A stretch of 64,000 nt of DNA from NCBI GenBank assembly GCA_024500155.1, contig CM044866.1, positions 40,353,501 through 40,417,500 of the forward strand. Reading direction: 5' to 3'. The stretch comes from Chenopodium formosanum. Its lineage: Eukaryota > Streptophyta > Magnoliopsida > Caryophyllales > Amaranthaceae. Below the pieces are notes generated by a model. That model made no database searches, had not been told where the DNA came from, and saw only the letters and a list, made by a program, of their open reading frames with translations. The translations under genes and the position numbers were made by a program. Shown piece after piece: positions 20,386 through 32,500 of the stretch. Positions within the stretch are counted from its first letter, which is position 1; each line of letters starts with the position of its first letter.

Positions 20386-22848
20386 CCCCCTAATTCTCAA
20401 GTTTTAGACACACCAAAAATTCCTACAAATTCTCTCTCTAAAAATTCTCTCTAAAAAATTTTCTCCTCTAATCTTTGCTTTCGTTAAAATCTCTCTAATT
20501 TAGCTTTATTCTTAAATTATTAGCTTATTAAAAGCATCTTATAATTAAGTTGATATTGTTATTTTTATTTAAGAGTTGTTATCATCTTTAATTCCTATAA
20601 AAAACAACACAAAAATATTTCAAGTTCAAGCATTATATTTTTTATTATCCTTATTAAAAAATATTAGTAAGTCCATATTAAAAACCAAAAAAAAAAAAAT
20701 AGGGTTTGTTTCTCAAGATTTAGCTTTATTTTTCAAGTTTATTTTCTCTAATCAAAAATAAAAAAAAAAAAAAAGTTCTTTAGCTCTATTTTTGCATTAA
20801 TTTCCTTTAATATCTCAAAACTCCAAAAAAAATCACTTAGTCTCTTTTATTGCACTTTAATTAAGGAGTGATCATCCTTTCATCCTTGATAAGTAAGAAG
20901 GGTTATCCAAATAATTGCTACATCTAGTTCGAGGTATTATCTTTATTCCTTTCTTAATTTCCTTAATTATTATTATTATGCTAACTAATGTGTTTGTTTT
21001 CATGTGATGTTACCAATAGGGGTAATGACGATATTAGGTGCTAAATTAGCCCTAAATCTCTCATTACTCCACATTAGAAAGCCAAGCCTATTGGTGAGGT
21101 GATAAGTTACAAAGAGGGGGGTTAATTACATTTTGCATTGCATCTCTTTACAATGCATTTTAAATATGAAAGGTTAATACATTCATGTGACTGCCTAATA
21201 TATATTTTAAAGAATGATTTATTTCTTAAAGTGAGCTTAAAGACCTAAGGAATTAAGAGTTTAAGCAAAGGTTTTTCAAGAGTAAAGAATAACTTACTAC
21301 GACCCAAAGATGTCCTGTAAAACAACCCTTACGACTAGAATCAGTTCCATTTCTTTAGCTCAAGTGCTAGAACTTTTCAAGATCTTTCCAACCATATCTC
21401 ACAATAATTTTTTCGATTTTTCTATGATTTTTAATTATTTTTTTAGTTCAAGATATCAAAGAGATGAAATATGCACGTTTTTCTCTTAATTGCTTTTTAA
21501 AAAATTGTATTAATTTATTTTTAAAGAACTAATGGTGGTATAAAACCTATATTACACTATATACTTCTTAACTCATGGAGTTTTAATTAAAATGTCTTTA
21601 AATTTATTTTAAAAATGACTTTAGAAATAAGAGTTTTAACTTGCTTTAATTCTAAGTGTTATTTTAAGAATCTTTTATTTTATTTTAAGATGACTTCAGA
21701 AATAAAGTTTTAACAAACATTATTTTCTTTTATAATTTCGTGAACCTTTTTATTTCAAACCCTTTTGTTACACAAGAATGAATCATAACTTTGCTTGTTT
21801 ATTTCTAATAATTAATGATAGTTAATATAAGGTTATGGCCTCATTTACAAACATGAGGTTAAGATTAATTATTTAGTTGTATAAGGTTGTATCAATTATC
21901 CATCTCCATAAAAATAAGCTTATATCCCATTATAATTACCCGATGGATTAATTGACAATCGAATATAATTAAATAGTTTATTATTCCCTTTTATTTGGAA
22001 GTAAGGCCTTGACAAGTGTCGTGTTTTATTTGGTCAATTCCATTAAGCCTAAACACACAACCCTTAAAACCTTACAAAAATTACCTTCGAGTGAATTTGA
22101 AACCCAAAGTGAGATTATATAGTGAACCCTTACAGTTTCACTCCAAAAAATACCTTGACCCGCTAAAAAATTCGTCAATTGGGACGCATTTGTTGAATTG
22201 TCTTCTTCAAAAGACATTTTTTGTGATCACTAATCGGGGTGATTTTCCTCAACCAAGGTGGTTCATTTTACTTTTATGAGTGAATCCGTCAAAGATCACT
22301 AAGATCCCACTTACAAAAAATGACGTTTATGTCAACTACCCAAATTAAAAAACCCAATGAAATTGGTAATTTAAATCATGGCATCTGTCCGAACTACGAA
22401 GGTTTTGATCCGTGAGTGAATTCAAAATCTTGCTATGATCGGTACGTAGTGCAACTTTGGTGCTCAAACCTACCTTGTATTATCTTTTTTAATGTGGTTT
22501 ACATGTTTTAAAACTTGATTCTTAACAACGCAATAGTAAGAGCCCGTTCCTTAGAACGGAAGGGAAGACAAGTTCTAGACGTTCGATTCTCTTAACCTAA
22601 ACCCCGAACCCTGTGCCTCATTTCTTTTTATGGAGTTAACAGTTGATTTTTTTTTTATTGACTGTTTTAAAATCCGTCCTTATTCGGATAAAAATGAGGT
22701 GGCGACTCTAAGTCTTTAATTATAAGTCTTATTAGATACTTAAGTGGAACCTTTTATAAACTAATCTTTGTCCACTAAAAACCAGGTACCACACCAATAT
22801 ATTGCACTTAGTTTTGTTATAATTCTTTTATATATAAACAATGATCCC

Positions 22849-22861
22849 GGGCATCGCCCGA
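22849..22861 (-). other. GC hairpin, possible Helitron 3' signal
   Basis: CGGGC-ATC-GCCCG in an AT-rich setting, just beyond the point where helicase homology ends. Helitrons end with a short GC hairpin followed within about 12 nt by CTRR. No CTRR sits at that distance here; the nearest CTAA is about 40 nt away. The assignment is weak. Confidence 0.35.
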
Positions 22862-22865
22862 ACCA

Positions 22866-23995
22866 AAAATTAGTGGTATTTTAAACCTCGAGTGTGTTGT
22901 TCGTCCACCTGGCAGAAGTAATGATGTGATACCCGATTATGCCACCGCAAGGACTATGCTATTTTCAGATCTTAACTTTGATATTAAGGCTCTCCATAGA
23001 TAATTTTTCCCTGTGCCTCCACTTCCATAGACAAAGAACACCCCGCCTTCTTGTCGATAAGCAGATTGGAGTATAGTGTCGTAAATTTGTTTCTGCTCAA
23101 CATTTAAACCTCTTTAAAGGTGATTTGATTCTTGAGTCAATGTGCATGTGTCATAATTTTGCTCCTCCATAATCATCCTATTTCCAATGTCTTCAAGACG
23201 GGTCATATCAGGAAATGGGATTCCAGGGAACTCTTTTAGGCTTCTATTTCCTCTTTTTAAGATCTGTTCAATCTCATAGAGCGAGTAATTTTAGATTTCA
23301 TCTTCTGTTAGACTCAACCCTTCAATACCTAGACGACGTCGTTGTCTATACTGTATATCATCGGAAAGGTTTTGCCAATGCTTCTCCCATAGAGTTTTTG
23401 GTTCTGACACCTCACAGAATAGTAGAATTGTTATAAAAAGCTCACATAGTTGTGGTGCGGTTGACCATGTAGCAGCTTATTTTAGAGCCTCATTCCACTC
23501 ATTGTCCCTGTCAAGCAATCCTAGGACATAACATGTTTCCTTGTATGTGGCATAAATGATTCCATCGACTGTGCGGATGTCTTGGAAGCAAGTTGGACCT
23601 TTGACAATGTTGAGTAGCATCCTCAAATAGTATTTTTCACTAGAGCTAGGATGAGAAAAATATATTCTTCCTAATTTAAACCCCCTATCTCGCCTTTTCC
23701 ATATTTTCAAATATTTTTTCCACACCCACTCGGTTGGGAAGTCAGCATATATGAGTTCTCAAGCATCTGGAAACAACTTGTTGGTCTCCATCCATTCTGT
23801 CAAGCTTGTTTTTCGAGCCCCTACTCTTTCAATGACCGTGTCAAGTGCTTCATGGTCATGAAAAATGACCTCTTGTTCATCTTCTAGATGGAAGGTCAGC
23901 CTCTCAACAGCGGGGTCCTTATATTGCATTTCAAAACCAAATATTCGCCAGCTTGCTTCTGCGGCCGAGACATACCTACAATTCATGAACACCAC
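22866..23995 (-). pseudogene. Helitron Rep C-terminal region and truncated Pif1-type helicase
   Basis: From 23995 leftward: VSAAEASWRIFGFEMQ and HLEDEQEVIFHD, stop at about 23761, then RDRGFKLGRIYF, YYLRMLLNIVKG and ATYKETCYVLGLL. The helicase begins near 23110 (LNVEQKQIYDTIL) with Walker A GSGGTGK and the following LAVA, LLLPGGRTTHSRFKIP. Homology ends at about 22866, so motifs II to VI of the helicase are missing. Stops and frameshifts occur throughout. The intact protein would unwind DNA during rolling-circle transposition. Confidence 0.85.
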
Positions 23996-24014
23996 TGAAG
24001 TGGTTAGTTTATTT

Positions 24015-25813
24015 TTAATATATATAGAAAAAGATGTTTATTGATGTACTAATAACTATTTGTGAATAATACCTGCAGTTTAGGTAGGAAGCAATTTCAT
24101 CAACTACTTGTTCAGACCCATTCTCTTGATTCTCCATTGTAGGCGTGTGCCTTTCTCCAATCATTGCAAGAGCCATATCTTGTCCTTTATTCATGTATTT
24201 GAATAGGTATTTTAAAGACTTATCTCTGTTACACCATTCTACATTTATATGGGCTGCATACTTCACCAGCAAATCAACATTGTGAAGGATGATAAATCTA
24301 TTATCTATTGTGTGGCCATTTTTTATAGCTGTTCGACCATCGTCACGTTGTCTGTATATTGGGAAACCCTCAACAGTTACAGTTGTTCCAGAATTGAAAT
24401 CCTTGGGATAGTATTTGGAGCATTTCCCATCTTGCATGCAAGGGGAGCTTCGGTTTATAACCCCACATGGCCCATGTACCATTAGCAGGATAGCTAATTC
24501 GTATGCATATGGGTCGGCTTCTTTGTATGGAAGTTCCGTTGAGATTATGCTTTTAATGTCTTCAAGGTTATTAATCTTATCCTCCGAATGTAGAAAAAGA
24601 AGTATATGTGCATGTGGCAAACCTCTCTTTTGGAACTCAATGGTGTATATAACTGCCAAAAAAAAACATAATTAATTTCTGGTCTTATTATTAATCTCAA
24701 AGTTTTCGTAACTCGTTAATTTCTCTTCATACCTGCAAGAACCTTCCCAAAATTTTCATTTGTTATTAAGTCCCTGATTAATTCATCGAGCAGCCACGAT
24801 GTCTGGGCGATCTTCAGGCCGCTGCCCCGGATTCAATGCTACGAACTCTCTAATCTCACTCCATGTTGGATTACACGTGAATGTGATGAATAAGTCTGGT
24901 GGGCCGGCCCATCTACATATGGCCATTGCATCGTGGTAGTTCTGGACTCGAAATCTGGGGCTATTAATGAATGATGAAGGTAATACTACACGTTGCCCTA
25001 TTGAGGCGGGTGCTGTATTCCCTCGAGAAACTGCATCTGTTAACCCACGCAGAATTTCCTCTTATTGTGGTTTGATTGAGGCGAACATAATCTAGCCTCA
25101 CTTCTTCAATGCATGTCAGTGCATCTACTATGAATTGTTGGCGTAGCCTCCCACAATATATGAGAAGTCATTACTTCCTCGCACAATCGATAAGCATAAT
25201 ACTCTCTCATGGTGATTGTTTTCTTTTTCTTTCTAGTTGTGGTCTCAGCATCTTTATGGGGGATGTTAATTCTATAACCATCCTCTCCATAAGGAAACAA
25301 CAATGGATATTGTAAGGCCATAAAACTGGGGTGGTTCTCTGAGATCCTTCGAAGGCCATATCTTCTTTCCTCTATGATGACATCTCTAGTACTTTGTTGT
25401 GGATCACCTGTTCCAGCAATTAATGCCGCGAGCTCCTCTATAGTTGGTAGGTTGTACTCCCTACCATCTTTTGACCGCACACCAATTAGGCATACTCGAA
25501 CATTTGGCATTTCAGTGATAGCAAATCGTTCCTTTGCCCTTTTAAACACCTTAGCAAGTTCGTTGTTTTCATAAAGCATGTTTGCAAGACTAGCAACTAT
25601 TTCGGGATCCAACTCATTGGTGGCATTGCTTGTGAGGGAGTTGATTCTGTTGGCTACCTCATTTTGAGTGTCATAAATATAAAGTTGGGTGAATCTTGGT
25701 TGTTCACCAACAGGAGGGAGTAATGAGCCTATCTTGTGATAGTTTTGTCCGTGTAATCTAAAGACATATGGTCCAGGACCTCTATTAACACTTCTGTCAA
25801 CCCTTCCTCCCAT
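24015..25813 (-). pseudogene. Helitron replication-initiator (Rep/HUH) domain
   Basis: ORF start at 25813 with the family-typical opening (GPYVFRLHGQNYHKIGSLLP, FTQLYIYD, LFPYGEDGY). A frameshift at about 25150 is followed by RLRQQFIVDALTCIEEVRLD, then a region near 24790-24960 encoding AMAICRWAGPPDLFITFTCN and NPTW. The metal-binding motif is EFQKRGLPHAHILLFL (His-x-His) at about 24600. The C-terminal region retains YLFKYMNKGQD; the normal Tyr pair region continues to about 24180. It would nick and join single strands. Confidence 0.88.
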
Positions 25814-25870
25814 AGATGTGAATGCAAAGATAAAGTTATACGGCCTGATATTCTCCTTGAAATTTTTATT

Positions 25871-26149
25871 TCAAGTACCTCCATCTGGATTTAAAAGGGT
25901 TCTTAAGAATTGAGGTGGATTCTCGAGTTGTGGGAGTTGAATCTTCCCCTTTTGACAACAGATGATGTGCTTAGGGTTGTCAACTGAGCCAACACTCTTC
26001 ACTCTTTCTTCAATCCAAACCCTTGCACTGCAGTCAACACATTTTCTTGTCGGTGGCCCAAAATTCCATGTTTCTTTGTACTTCCCTGTAATGATATTGA
26101 TTTTAGTTACATCATATGGCATTGTACATCTAAATAGTTGTAAAAGCAT
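25871..26149 (-). pseudogene. Helitron N-terminal zinc-binding region
   Basis: 92 codons with CVDCSARVWIEERVKSVG and ICCQKGKIQLPQLENPPQFL, the paired-cysteine N-terminal segment that precedes Helitron Rep. It is separated from the Rep ORF by about 55 nt with a frame change, probably decay. An intron boundary at its right end is possible. Confidence 0.75.
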
Positions 26150-26294
26150 TAAAAGATAGTGGCCTTACTTTGTCGCTCTTTTCTTCCAGAAACGTGTGCA
26201 TGTATGTTGTTCTCGCTACTACATCCAATTGTTGTTGTAGCTGCATGACATAAAAACTCAAGGTTAATTTCTTGTATACATATTAATAAGCTTT

Positions 26295-26955
26295 TCACAA
26301 CACGATTATGCCAATTATGATTATACCTGTTGTTAAGTGGGTGTCAATTTGATTGGCCTGATCGTGCATTTCATTTACTTCTAACTCCACTCTTTGTTTT
26401 TGGCGTGATGACTTCGAACATTCACCATTATCAATCCTCCTTTTTTGACAATAAGTTTGAGGGGACCCTTTGGAACCAAGGATGGTACATTGGATGTCAG
26501 AAAATAACATATACGAACTCATTAATTGGGGTATTAACTTTGTGCAGTTTCATTTTTTTTTTGGTATTGTTAGTTTCTGTATGTACCTTCACTTAATGTA
26601 CTTGATACACTTTGTTGAGATGGTATGTCGCTGGCTAGTGTGGCCCTTACACGGTTTGCCCTTTGCCTTAAAATGTATCGACGTAACAGTCGTGCGTGTC
26701 TTGCTTGCCTTGCCTTGTCTATGTCAACAAAACATGAAATGTGAACATATTAAGTGATTCTTATGCTATAAAATTTAGAATAATGAGATTTTTCGTTTGT
26801 TTGCCTTCACTCAATATGGTCCTTACTATTTGTTGAGTTTGTAAGTTATTGTCTTGATTTCGTATTGCGGTCCATACTTGGTTTGCCCTTCTTTGCCTAA
26901 AAATGTGTCGGCGTAAGAGTCGTGCTTGTCTTGCCTTTTCTATGTCTACCATCAC
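26295..26955 (-). pseudogene. Possible Helitron 5' exons with a duplicated basic segment
   Basis: Minus-strand pieces at 26955-26761 (VDIEKARQARLLRRHIFRQR) and a diverged copy at about 26735-26620 encode the same Arg-rich peptide. Another piece at 26522-26295 is polar. Arg-rich leaders of this sort precede Helitron proteins. Nothing fixes splice sites, so exon limits are not claimed. Confidence 0.4.
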
Positions 26956-27056
26956 TGCATCAGCATTTTTAACATGTTAAAATATATATAAACATGTGGC
27001 TGGCAGGTTTAATAATACTATGCTTATATATATATATATATTCAAGGGATCTATTT

Positions 27057-27580
27057 AACCAAATTGGACTTCTGTCTGCCAAATAGATAATAATAGAGCT
27101 ATAAAAAAAGGAACATCCCAAAAGTATCTATTCTGATAGTTGTAGGACGAACGATAACTTAGCTAAAATAATAATAAATGTAATCACATACATGAAGGGT
27201 GATAATTGAGCTAGAATTTCACTTGATCAAAAGTGACAATGAGAGATTAGCCAACTATACAGATTAAACAGAGCTTTGTTCATAATACATAGACACCCAA
27301 AAGGAAATATATGCATTATATTTTTAAAAAATTGATTTGCATAATAAGAAGAAAGTACCTTAGGCTATTGGAATGAAGTGTCAAGTGTCAACCACTGAAA
27401 TTAGCCTCAAACAACTCTGCAAATTCCAACATAATAAAATGAAATTAATGAAAATAACAGAACAAATGATGGTTAACCAAATTGGACTTCTGTCTGCCAA
27501 GTAGATAATAATAGAGCTAAAAAAAAGGAACATTCCAAAAGTATCTATTCTGATAGTTGTAGGACGAACGATACTTAGCT
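27057..27580 (+). repeat. Direct repeat pair, about 107 bp, copies 27057-27164 and 27475-27580
   Basis: Both copies run from AACCAAATTGGACTTCTGTC to ACTTAGCT and differ at only a few positions, including the length of an A-run. They are separated by 310 bp. No coding. Confidence 0.9.
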
Positions 27581-29013
27581 AACTGCCATGGATTTTAGGA
27601 AATGATGAAAGAACTACAATTTTTGAAAAGGTAGTGCAAAACTAAATATAAGAACAACATAATGATAACAATCCTAGAAAATCCCAATAATATAAATTTA
27701 TTTCTCATTAATTGTCTTATTCTTGTAAAATATATAATCAAACAAATAAAATGGGAAACCATAAAGAGAGATATAATGGATTACAAATAATAAAAAGATA
27801 ATCTAACTTCTAGGCTTTATATGTTAGTCATAGACAAAACATGTTTAGGTTCTTCACCATGTCCGCAAGCTCGCCCAATTAATGGGGTAGCCTAACTTCT
27901 TAGATTCTAATTAGTATCTCTACAAGGTTATCATTTTTATTGCAAACATCCATATATTCTCTCTTCATAGATTCTAATGCAATCTCTTTTTCAACTCGTT
28001 TAATGTCTGCAATCCGTCGTTTCTTTCTCTCAAGGCGGATGGCCTCTAAGTTGAAATCTGCTATGTCAAACACGTATAGCTCTTTAAGCTTCGCAATGGC
28101 CTTTCTTGTTGCATTTTCAGTTGCAGTTTGCAAGTCCTTTGATGATGTGCACCGTATACTGATTGGTCTCGCCTTTCTATTCATAGAGAAATTGATTTTA
28201 ACTACATATTTTTGACGGAGGTCCTTATGGTATTGTTTATACAATGGTTGTGGGAGACCATAATACATGATGATGTTTGATAAGAGGGCAGTGAAACTTA
28301 TATTGAAGATTTTCTTTTGGTTCTCCATGAAGGATATTGGAATTTCCCCTAATAAGTGATGACTCCTGGTATATTCAATTTCAGTGACATGTTGAAAATT
28401 ATAAAGGTTGGTAAAAAAAATTATAAAGTTCAACAATATGTAGCTAACATATACCTGAGTGCCTGTAGTTGCGACTTATGACCAATTTTTAAACTCATAA
28501 TAGTAGAAACCAGCCAAGCATTAAGTTATGAAAGATTTTTGTTGTTTTACTATCTTCATACTAAATTAAAACATGGTTCTTACTTTGAAAAGTGTTAAAA
28601 CATACCAACATGCCAACTAATTACCATGACTAATATTCTTTTTTTAAGGAAATAAATGTAACACACTATCTAAATTACAAAACTACAATATTTAAGCCCT
28701 ATGTACTAAGCTTAAACAGTTAAATTATTTTAAAATTATTCACTAACATGACAGTCTGAAGCCCATAGCTTTCCTTGCTCCCCGCCCCCCAACCCCCCGC
28801 GCGAAAAAAATGTAACATCCTTTATAAAAAGGATACACAACTAAACCATCAAAGTTGTTTATGTTTGAGCTAGAATAATAAATGTAATCACATACATGAA
28901 AGGGTGATAATTGAGCTAGAATTTCACTTGATCAAAAGTGACAATGAGAGATTAGCCAACTATACAGAATAAACAAAGTTTTGTTCATAATACATAGTCA
29001 CCCAAAAGGAAAT
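27173..29013 (+). repeat. Direct repeat pair, about 137 bp, copies 27173-27309 and 28876-29013
   Basis: Both copies contain AATAAATGTAATCACATACA through CACCCAAAAGGAAAT, with about six differences. The pair brackets 1.57 kb that contains the minus-strand ORF 27900-28436. The left copy follows the 27057-27164 repeat almost directly. Confidence 0.9.
27900..28436 (-). CDS. Unrecognised 178-codon ORF within the Helitron, possibly captured
   Basis: No family is recognised with confidence. The N-terminal third is hydrophobic and aromatic. The middle (PLYKQYHKDLRQKYVVKINF, then a strand, TATENATRKAIAKLKELY) has a strand-strand-helix pattern with a basic Ala/Lys helix, faintly like a double-stranded-RNA-binding domain. 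The C-terminus is a Lys/Glu/Arg-rich helix (LERKKRRIADIKRVEKEIAL). It is bracketed by the 137-bp direct repeats. It may be a host gene fragment picked up by the Helitron, or a Helitron accessory exon. Confidence 0.4.
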   Translation of the reverse strand: MLNFIIFFTNLYNFQHVTEIEYTRSHHLLGEIPISFMENQKKIFNISFTALLSNIIMYYGLPQPLYKQYHKDLRQKYVVKINFSMNRKARPISIRCTSSKDLQTATENATRKAIAKLKELYVFDIADFNLEAIRLERKKRRIADIKRVEKEIALESMKREYMDVCNKNDNLVEILIRI

Positions 29014-29103
29014 TATGAGTATTCACTTCGGAAGTTGTTGATAGTGGATTATGAGTATTCACTATGTCAAGGATTTTTTAATTTTTTTCTGAATAAAGAT
29101 ATT

Positions 29104-29163
29104 AATTGCTATTTTAATAGGGTGAATAAATATAAATGTTGCTATTTTAATAGGGTGAATAAG
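29104..29163 (+). repeat. Two tandem copies of a ~30-bp unit near the Helitron 5' end
   Basis: TTGCTATTTTAATAGGGTGA followed by ATAA occurs twice in succession. A neighbouring pair, ATTATGAGTATTCACT, occurs at 29012 and 29049. Confidence 0.75.
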
Positions 29164-29298
29164 GTGATAAGGTATGATGATGTGGCAGTTAATGATGTGG
29201 TAATTTTGCTGACTTGGCTTAATTAGGGTGAAAAACTAACACGTGGCGGATTTGTAACTCCTTGCATTTGAGTTTTAATAATAATATTGATTGATTGA

Positions 29299-29521
29299 TA
29301 TTGATATTGATTGATATGGTAAAGGATTAGTAATCCATCTTAAGAATAAGAATAAGAATAAGAATTAAAAATACAGTCACTTAATGCTAGTACAAGCTGT
29401 CTAAATTTTGAAAACACTTTCTCACTCTCTTATCCGTAGACGTTTGCTCATTGTCTCTCCTCTATAGTCGGACCTCACTACTCTTCTTCTCTCCACTGTC
29501 TTACCTCAAAGCTCACCTCTA
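29299..29521 (+). promoter_or_regulatory. Proximal promoter and 5' UTR of the RRF gene
   Basis: Only about 225 bp separate the Helitron edge from the ATG. It holds an AAGAAT microsatellite (29341-29365) and a CT-rich stretch (29420-29510) typical of plant 5' leaders. No clear TATA box is seen, which is common for housekeeping chloroplast-protein genes. Regulatory sequence may extend into the Helitron. Confidence 0.45.
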
Positions 29522-32500
29522 ATGGCGACTTCTTCACTTTCCTCTGCAACTTCCTATCTCCACTCTTTCAGCCGTCGCAACTCCTCTAACATCTCTCTTC
29601 AAGGTTCGTTTTCTTCATCAAATTCCTCTCCTTCAATTTTCTACTTCATCTTCAATTCATCATTCAACGATATACTGTACAATTTGTAATTTTGAAAATA
29701 ATAACCCTAATTCGTTGAATTTCATGTCATTTCTAATTCTGGAACCCATTGAAAACACAAATTGGAAAAAATTTAATTCTTGGGTTTGTGAATTTTGGCT
29801 TATTAATGTAAGTATTAGGTATCCTTATTTGATTTTTGAGTATTGATCAATGAATTGGATGATTTTGTATAGGTGTTAGCAATGTGGAATGTAAATTTGC
29901 GCAAAACCAAGTTGCAAGAACCAATGTTTCAGTTTGGAGGTCTGCTGCTAACTATGTTGGGATGGATTGTGGTGTGAAGAAGTTTTCTGGGAAGGCTTTT
30001 GTTATAAAACATTTGCCGAACCGGTATGTTTGTCACTTCGGTGTTGAGTCCTTTCGGTTTTTGTTAAAATTTGGGTTAAGAGAATGGAAATAGAATTATT
30101 AAGTTTTGATGTACTCTAGTGGTTTTACTGCAGAGCAGGAACTTTTAGGTGTGCAACTATGGAGGAAATCGAAGCTGAAAAGTCGTTGATAGAGACGGAT
30201 ACTGTAAGTTTGCTTCCGGAATTTGAGTTTTGAATGTTACTTGGACTTAGGAATCATTGTTTGCATTATTGTGTATGCGTGTCTAGATGTGGAATTTGAT
30301 TGTTTGTGAATGTTTTTCTTGTAAAGAAACAAAGGATGGAGAAGACTATTGATACAGTACGCTCAAATTTCAATTCTGTAAGGACAAATCGAGCTAATCC
30401 ATCAATGTTGGATCGGATAGAAGTACGTTTCGTTGATCTCCCTGCAATATCATATGTTTTGTTAATTCTTGTAGTTCATTTGAAGTAATCGTTGTGGTAT
30501 GAATGTCTACTCTTAATGTCTTATCTAAATAACTGGGTTCAATGCCTAATATAAGTTTCCTTTTTGATTTTGCAGTTTATTTCTGATTCTAGTTTCTTGC
30601 TATTTGAACTTTCCTTTACCTTAGTTGACAAATATGCCTGAACAGGTTGAGTATTACGGAACTCCAGTCAGCTTGAAAAGCATTGCTCAAATAAGTACCC
30701 CAGATGCTAGTTCTCTTTTGATTACACCTTATGACAAATCAAGGTATGATTTCTGAAAGTCAAATTCTATTGGCAGTGTGGGTTTTACTTTTTTCTATTG
30801 TAATTATATAGGGGACTTTTATGTCGCTGGTGGGTATAGGGGGAAGTTAGCTTGTTGCTTTTATAAATAATGATTGTTATTTTATACTATTCTGACTTAG
30901 GCATTATGGAATCACACTCATGTCGTAACAATGATAAGGGTGTTGAATACATTGTACAGCACTTGAAAAGTTGAACTTACCATTGGGCACTTCGTGGCAC
31001 TGTAATTCACAAGGAAGTTGAGAGAGAGGGCAAAGAAGAGAAGCTTAGAAAAGTGCAATTAACCTAGTGGACTAGATTTGCTACTTTGAGTGCTTTGATT
31101 AGGATTAGAGTGTTATATATATGCGTGGATCTAAAAGGATTTAGGGAAATGAATTGGCATCAGCTAAACTAACATATCTTAAATTATGAACTTTTAACTT
31201 TCTTCAAATATTTTTGGAGAATGTATATAGTTATGAATTCATGATGTTGATGACAATATATTCATTCTTGGTCCTGTGAATTTTTTTTTGGATGGTGAAA
31301 TTATATGTACCCTAAAATCGCTTGTCTTGGTTCTGTTCTGAACATTTAAGCTTTGATTAAAAAGATATCCTTTTCTCAAGATTGTGGTTTTTCAATGAGT
31401 CTGATGGTGAGGACGAGAGCCTTGTAGCGTATTGAAAGAAAGAGCCTGAAAGTAGTTTCACTTGAAAAAAATTTAATGAATCATCAAATTCTGATATTCA
31501 GATGCAAATTTCAACTCTTCTCATTGTTACATTCTTCAATATATGTAATGCTCAATCTGTGTAGTAAACTGAATCCACATAAGTTTTCTTACTCGTACTT
31601 AATTTATGTACACGGTCAATAGATCTCACTCGATATTTGTTTTTCCAGCTTGAAGTCAATAGAGAAGGCATTAGTGAGCTCTCAACTTGGTATAACTCCT
31701 AGTAATGACGGTGAAGTTATCCGGCTGTCCCTGCCTCCCTTAACTACAGATAGAAGGAAGGTAATCTTCAATAATCTTATATTCTTATACCATAGAGAGA
31801 GTCATTTGTTTGGTTATATAAGGCTCAAAGCTGTTAATGAAAACCATGCAGACTTGCTCTGACAAGATTTGGCAATTGCGTGCATAATGATCCATTGAGA
31901 TACTTTTTTCCTCTTATTAGTACTGCTACTTATCCAATCCTTATATTCTATGTGGAGTGGTGGACTTTGGCACACTATAAAGCCTCTTATAACTTTTATA
32001 TTAACGTTTTTACTCTGATAAGCTGTCTACTTTGTTGTAAAATGACCTTGGCAAATGGTTATGTGCAGACTCTGGATACAAATTGATAGTCTGCATTTGG
32101 GCATTTTAGGGTATAAGAAATAAGTTGAAAGGAAATAGATATTATAAGGAACAAAATGCGGTATGATGTTTCACTATTCATATCTGGCCCTCCCGAACAA
32201 AGCTGAGAATGTATTGTATATCACACTTTACATATGTCATTCCACTTCATGCCCTCTGGTATCAATCAATGGTTCAATTAAACTAAATTTTTCCCCAATA
32301 TTAGTGTTGTTAATGCTTTATGCTAAGTAACACCTTCACTTTTATCCAATCATTACAATATAAACAGTGACCAGATATAAATCAATTTCAGTAGATAAAC
32401 TGAGTGAATTTTCTTCTTAGAAGCTGGCTTTATAATTTATATCTACACTGCTCATTTCATACTAGTTTCTTGGAATATTTTATTTGACCTCAGTATTAAA

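Larger units (their letters stand above)
1..22793 (+). mobile_element. Giant Ogre/Tat-like Ty3/gypsy LTR retrotransposon, 5' end outside the window
   Basis: Seen: the last 723 bp before the primer site (695-1417) recur at 22071-22793, both ending in TACCACA. A primer-site-like TGGCGACTCC follows the left copy and a G-rich tract precedes the right LTR. Between them lie gag, protease, RT, RNase H, a second RNase H and integrase in gypsy order. The length of over 22.8 kb, the 4.8-kb LTR, the double RNase H, the 3' minisatellite and the extra antisense ORFs are hallmarks of the Ogre branch of the Tat lineage. Almost every frame has stops or frameshifts, so this copy is not autonomous. The 3' target duplication would begin with CCAAT at 22794; its partner lies outside the window. 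Confidence 0.88.
17972..22793 (+). repeat. 3' LTR, 4822 bp
   Basis: Begins TGTAGACACC after a G-rich tract and ends GGTACCACA, the same terminus as the left LTR. U3 runs to about 20408, where a TATA box predicts transcription start. R/U5 fills the remainder. Only 22071-22793 can be matched to the left LTR in this window. It contains a small minus-strand ORF (18271-18411) and a short tandem repeat (19391-19466). No other coding potential was seen; the rest is AT-rich. Confidence 0.85.
22794..29298 (-). mobile_element. Decayed Helitron, transcribed leftward
   Basis: Minus-strand coding for an N-terminal zinc-binding region, a Rep domain with a two-His motif and the start of a Pif1-type helicase. 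The right edge has a typical Helitron 5' appearance: minus strand TCAATCAATATTATTATTAA near 29294-29275, followed by CACGTG and by CACATCATTAACTGCCACAT. The left edge is unclear: a 5-bp-stem GC hairpin at 22849-22861 is Helitron-like, but the helicase stops abruptly at about 22866. The Ogre LTR abuts at 22793, so Ogre probably inserted in or beside this element. Confidence 0.8.
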
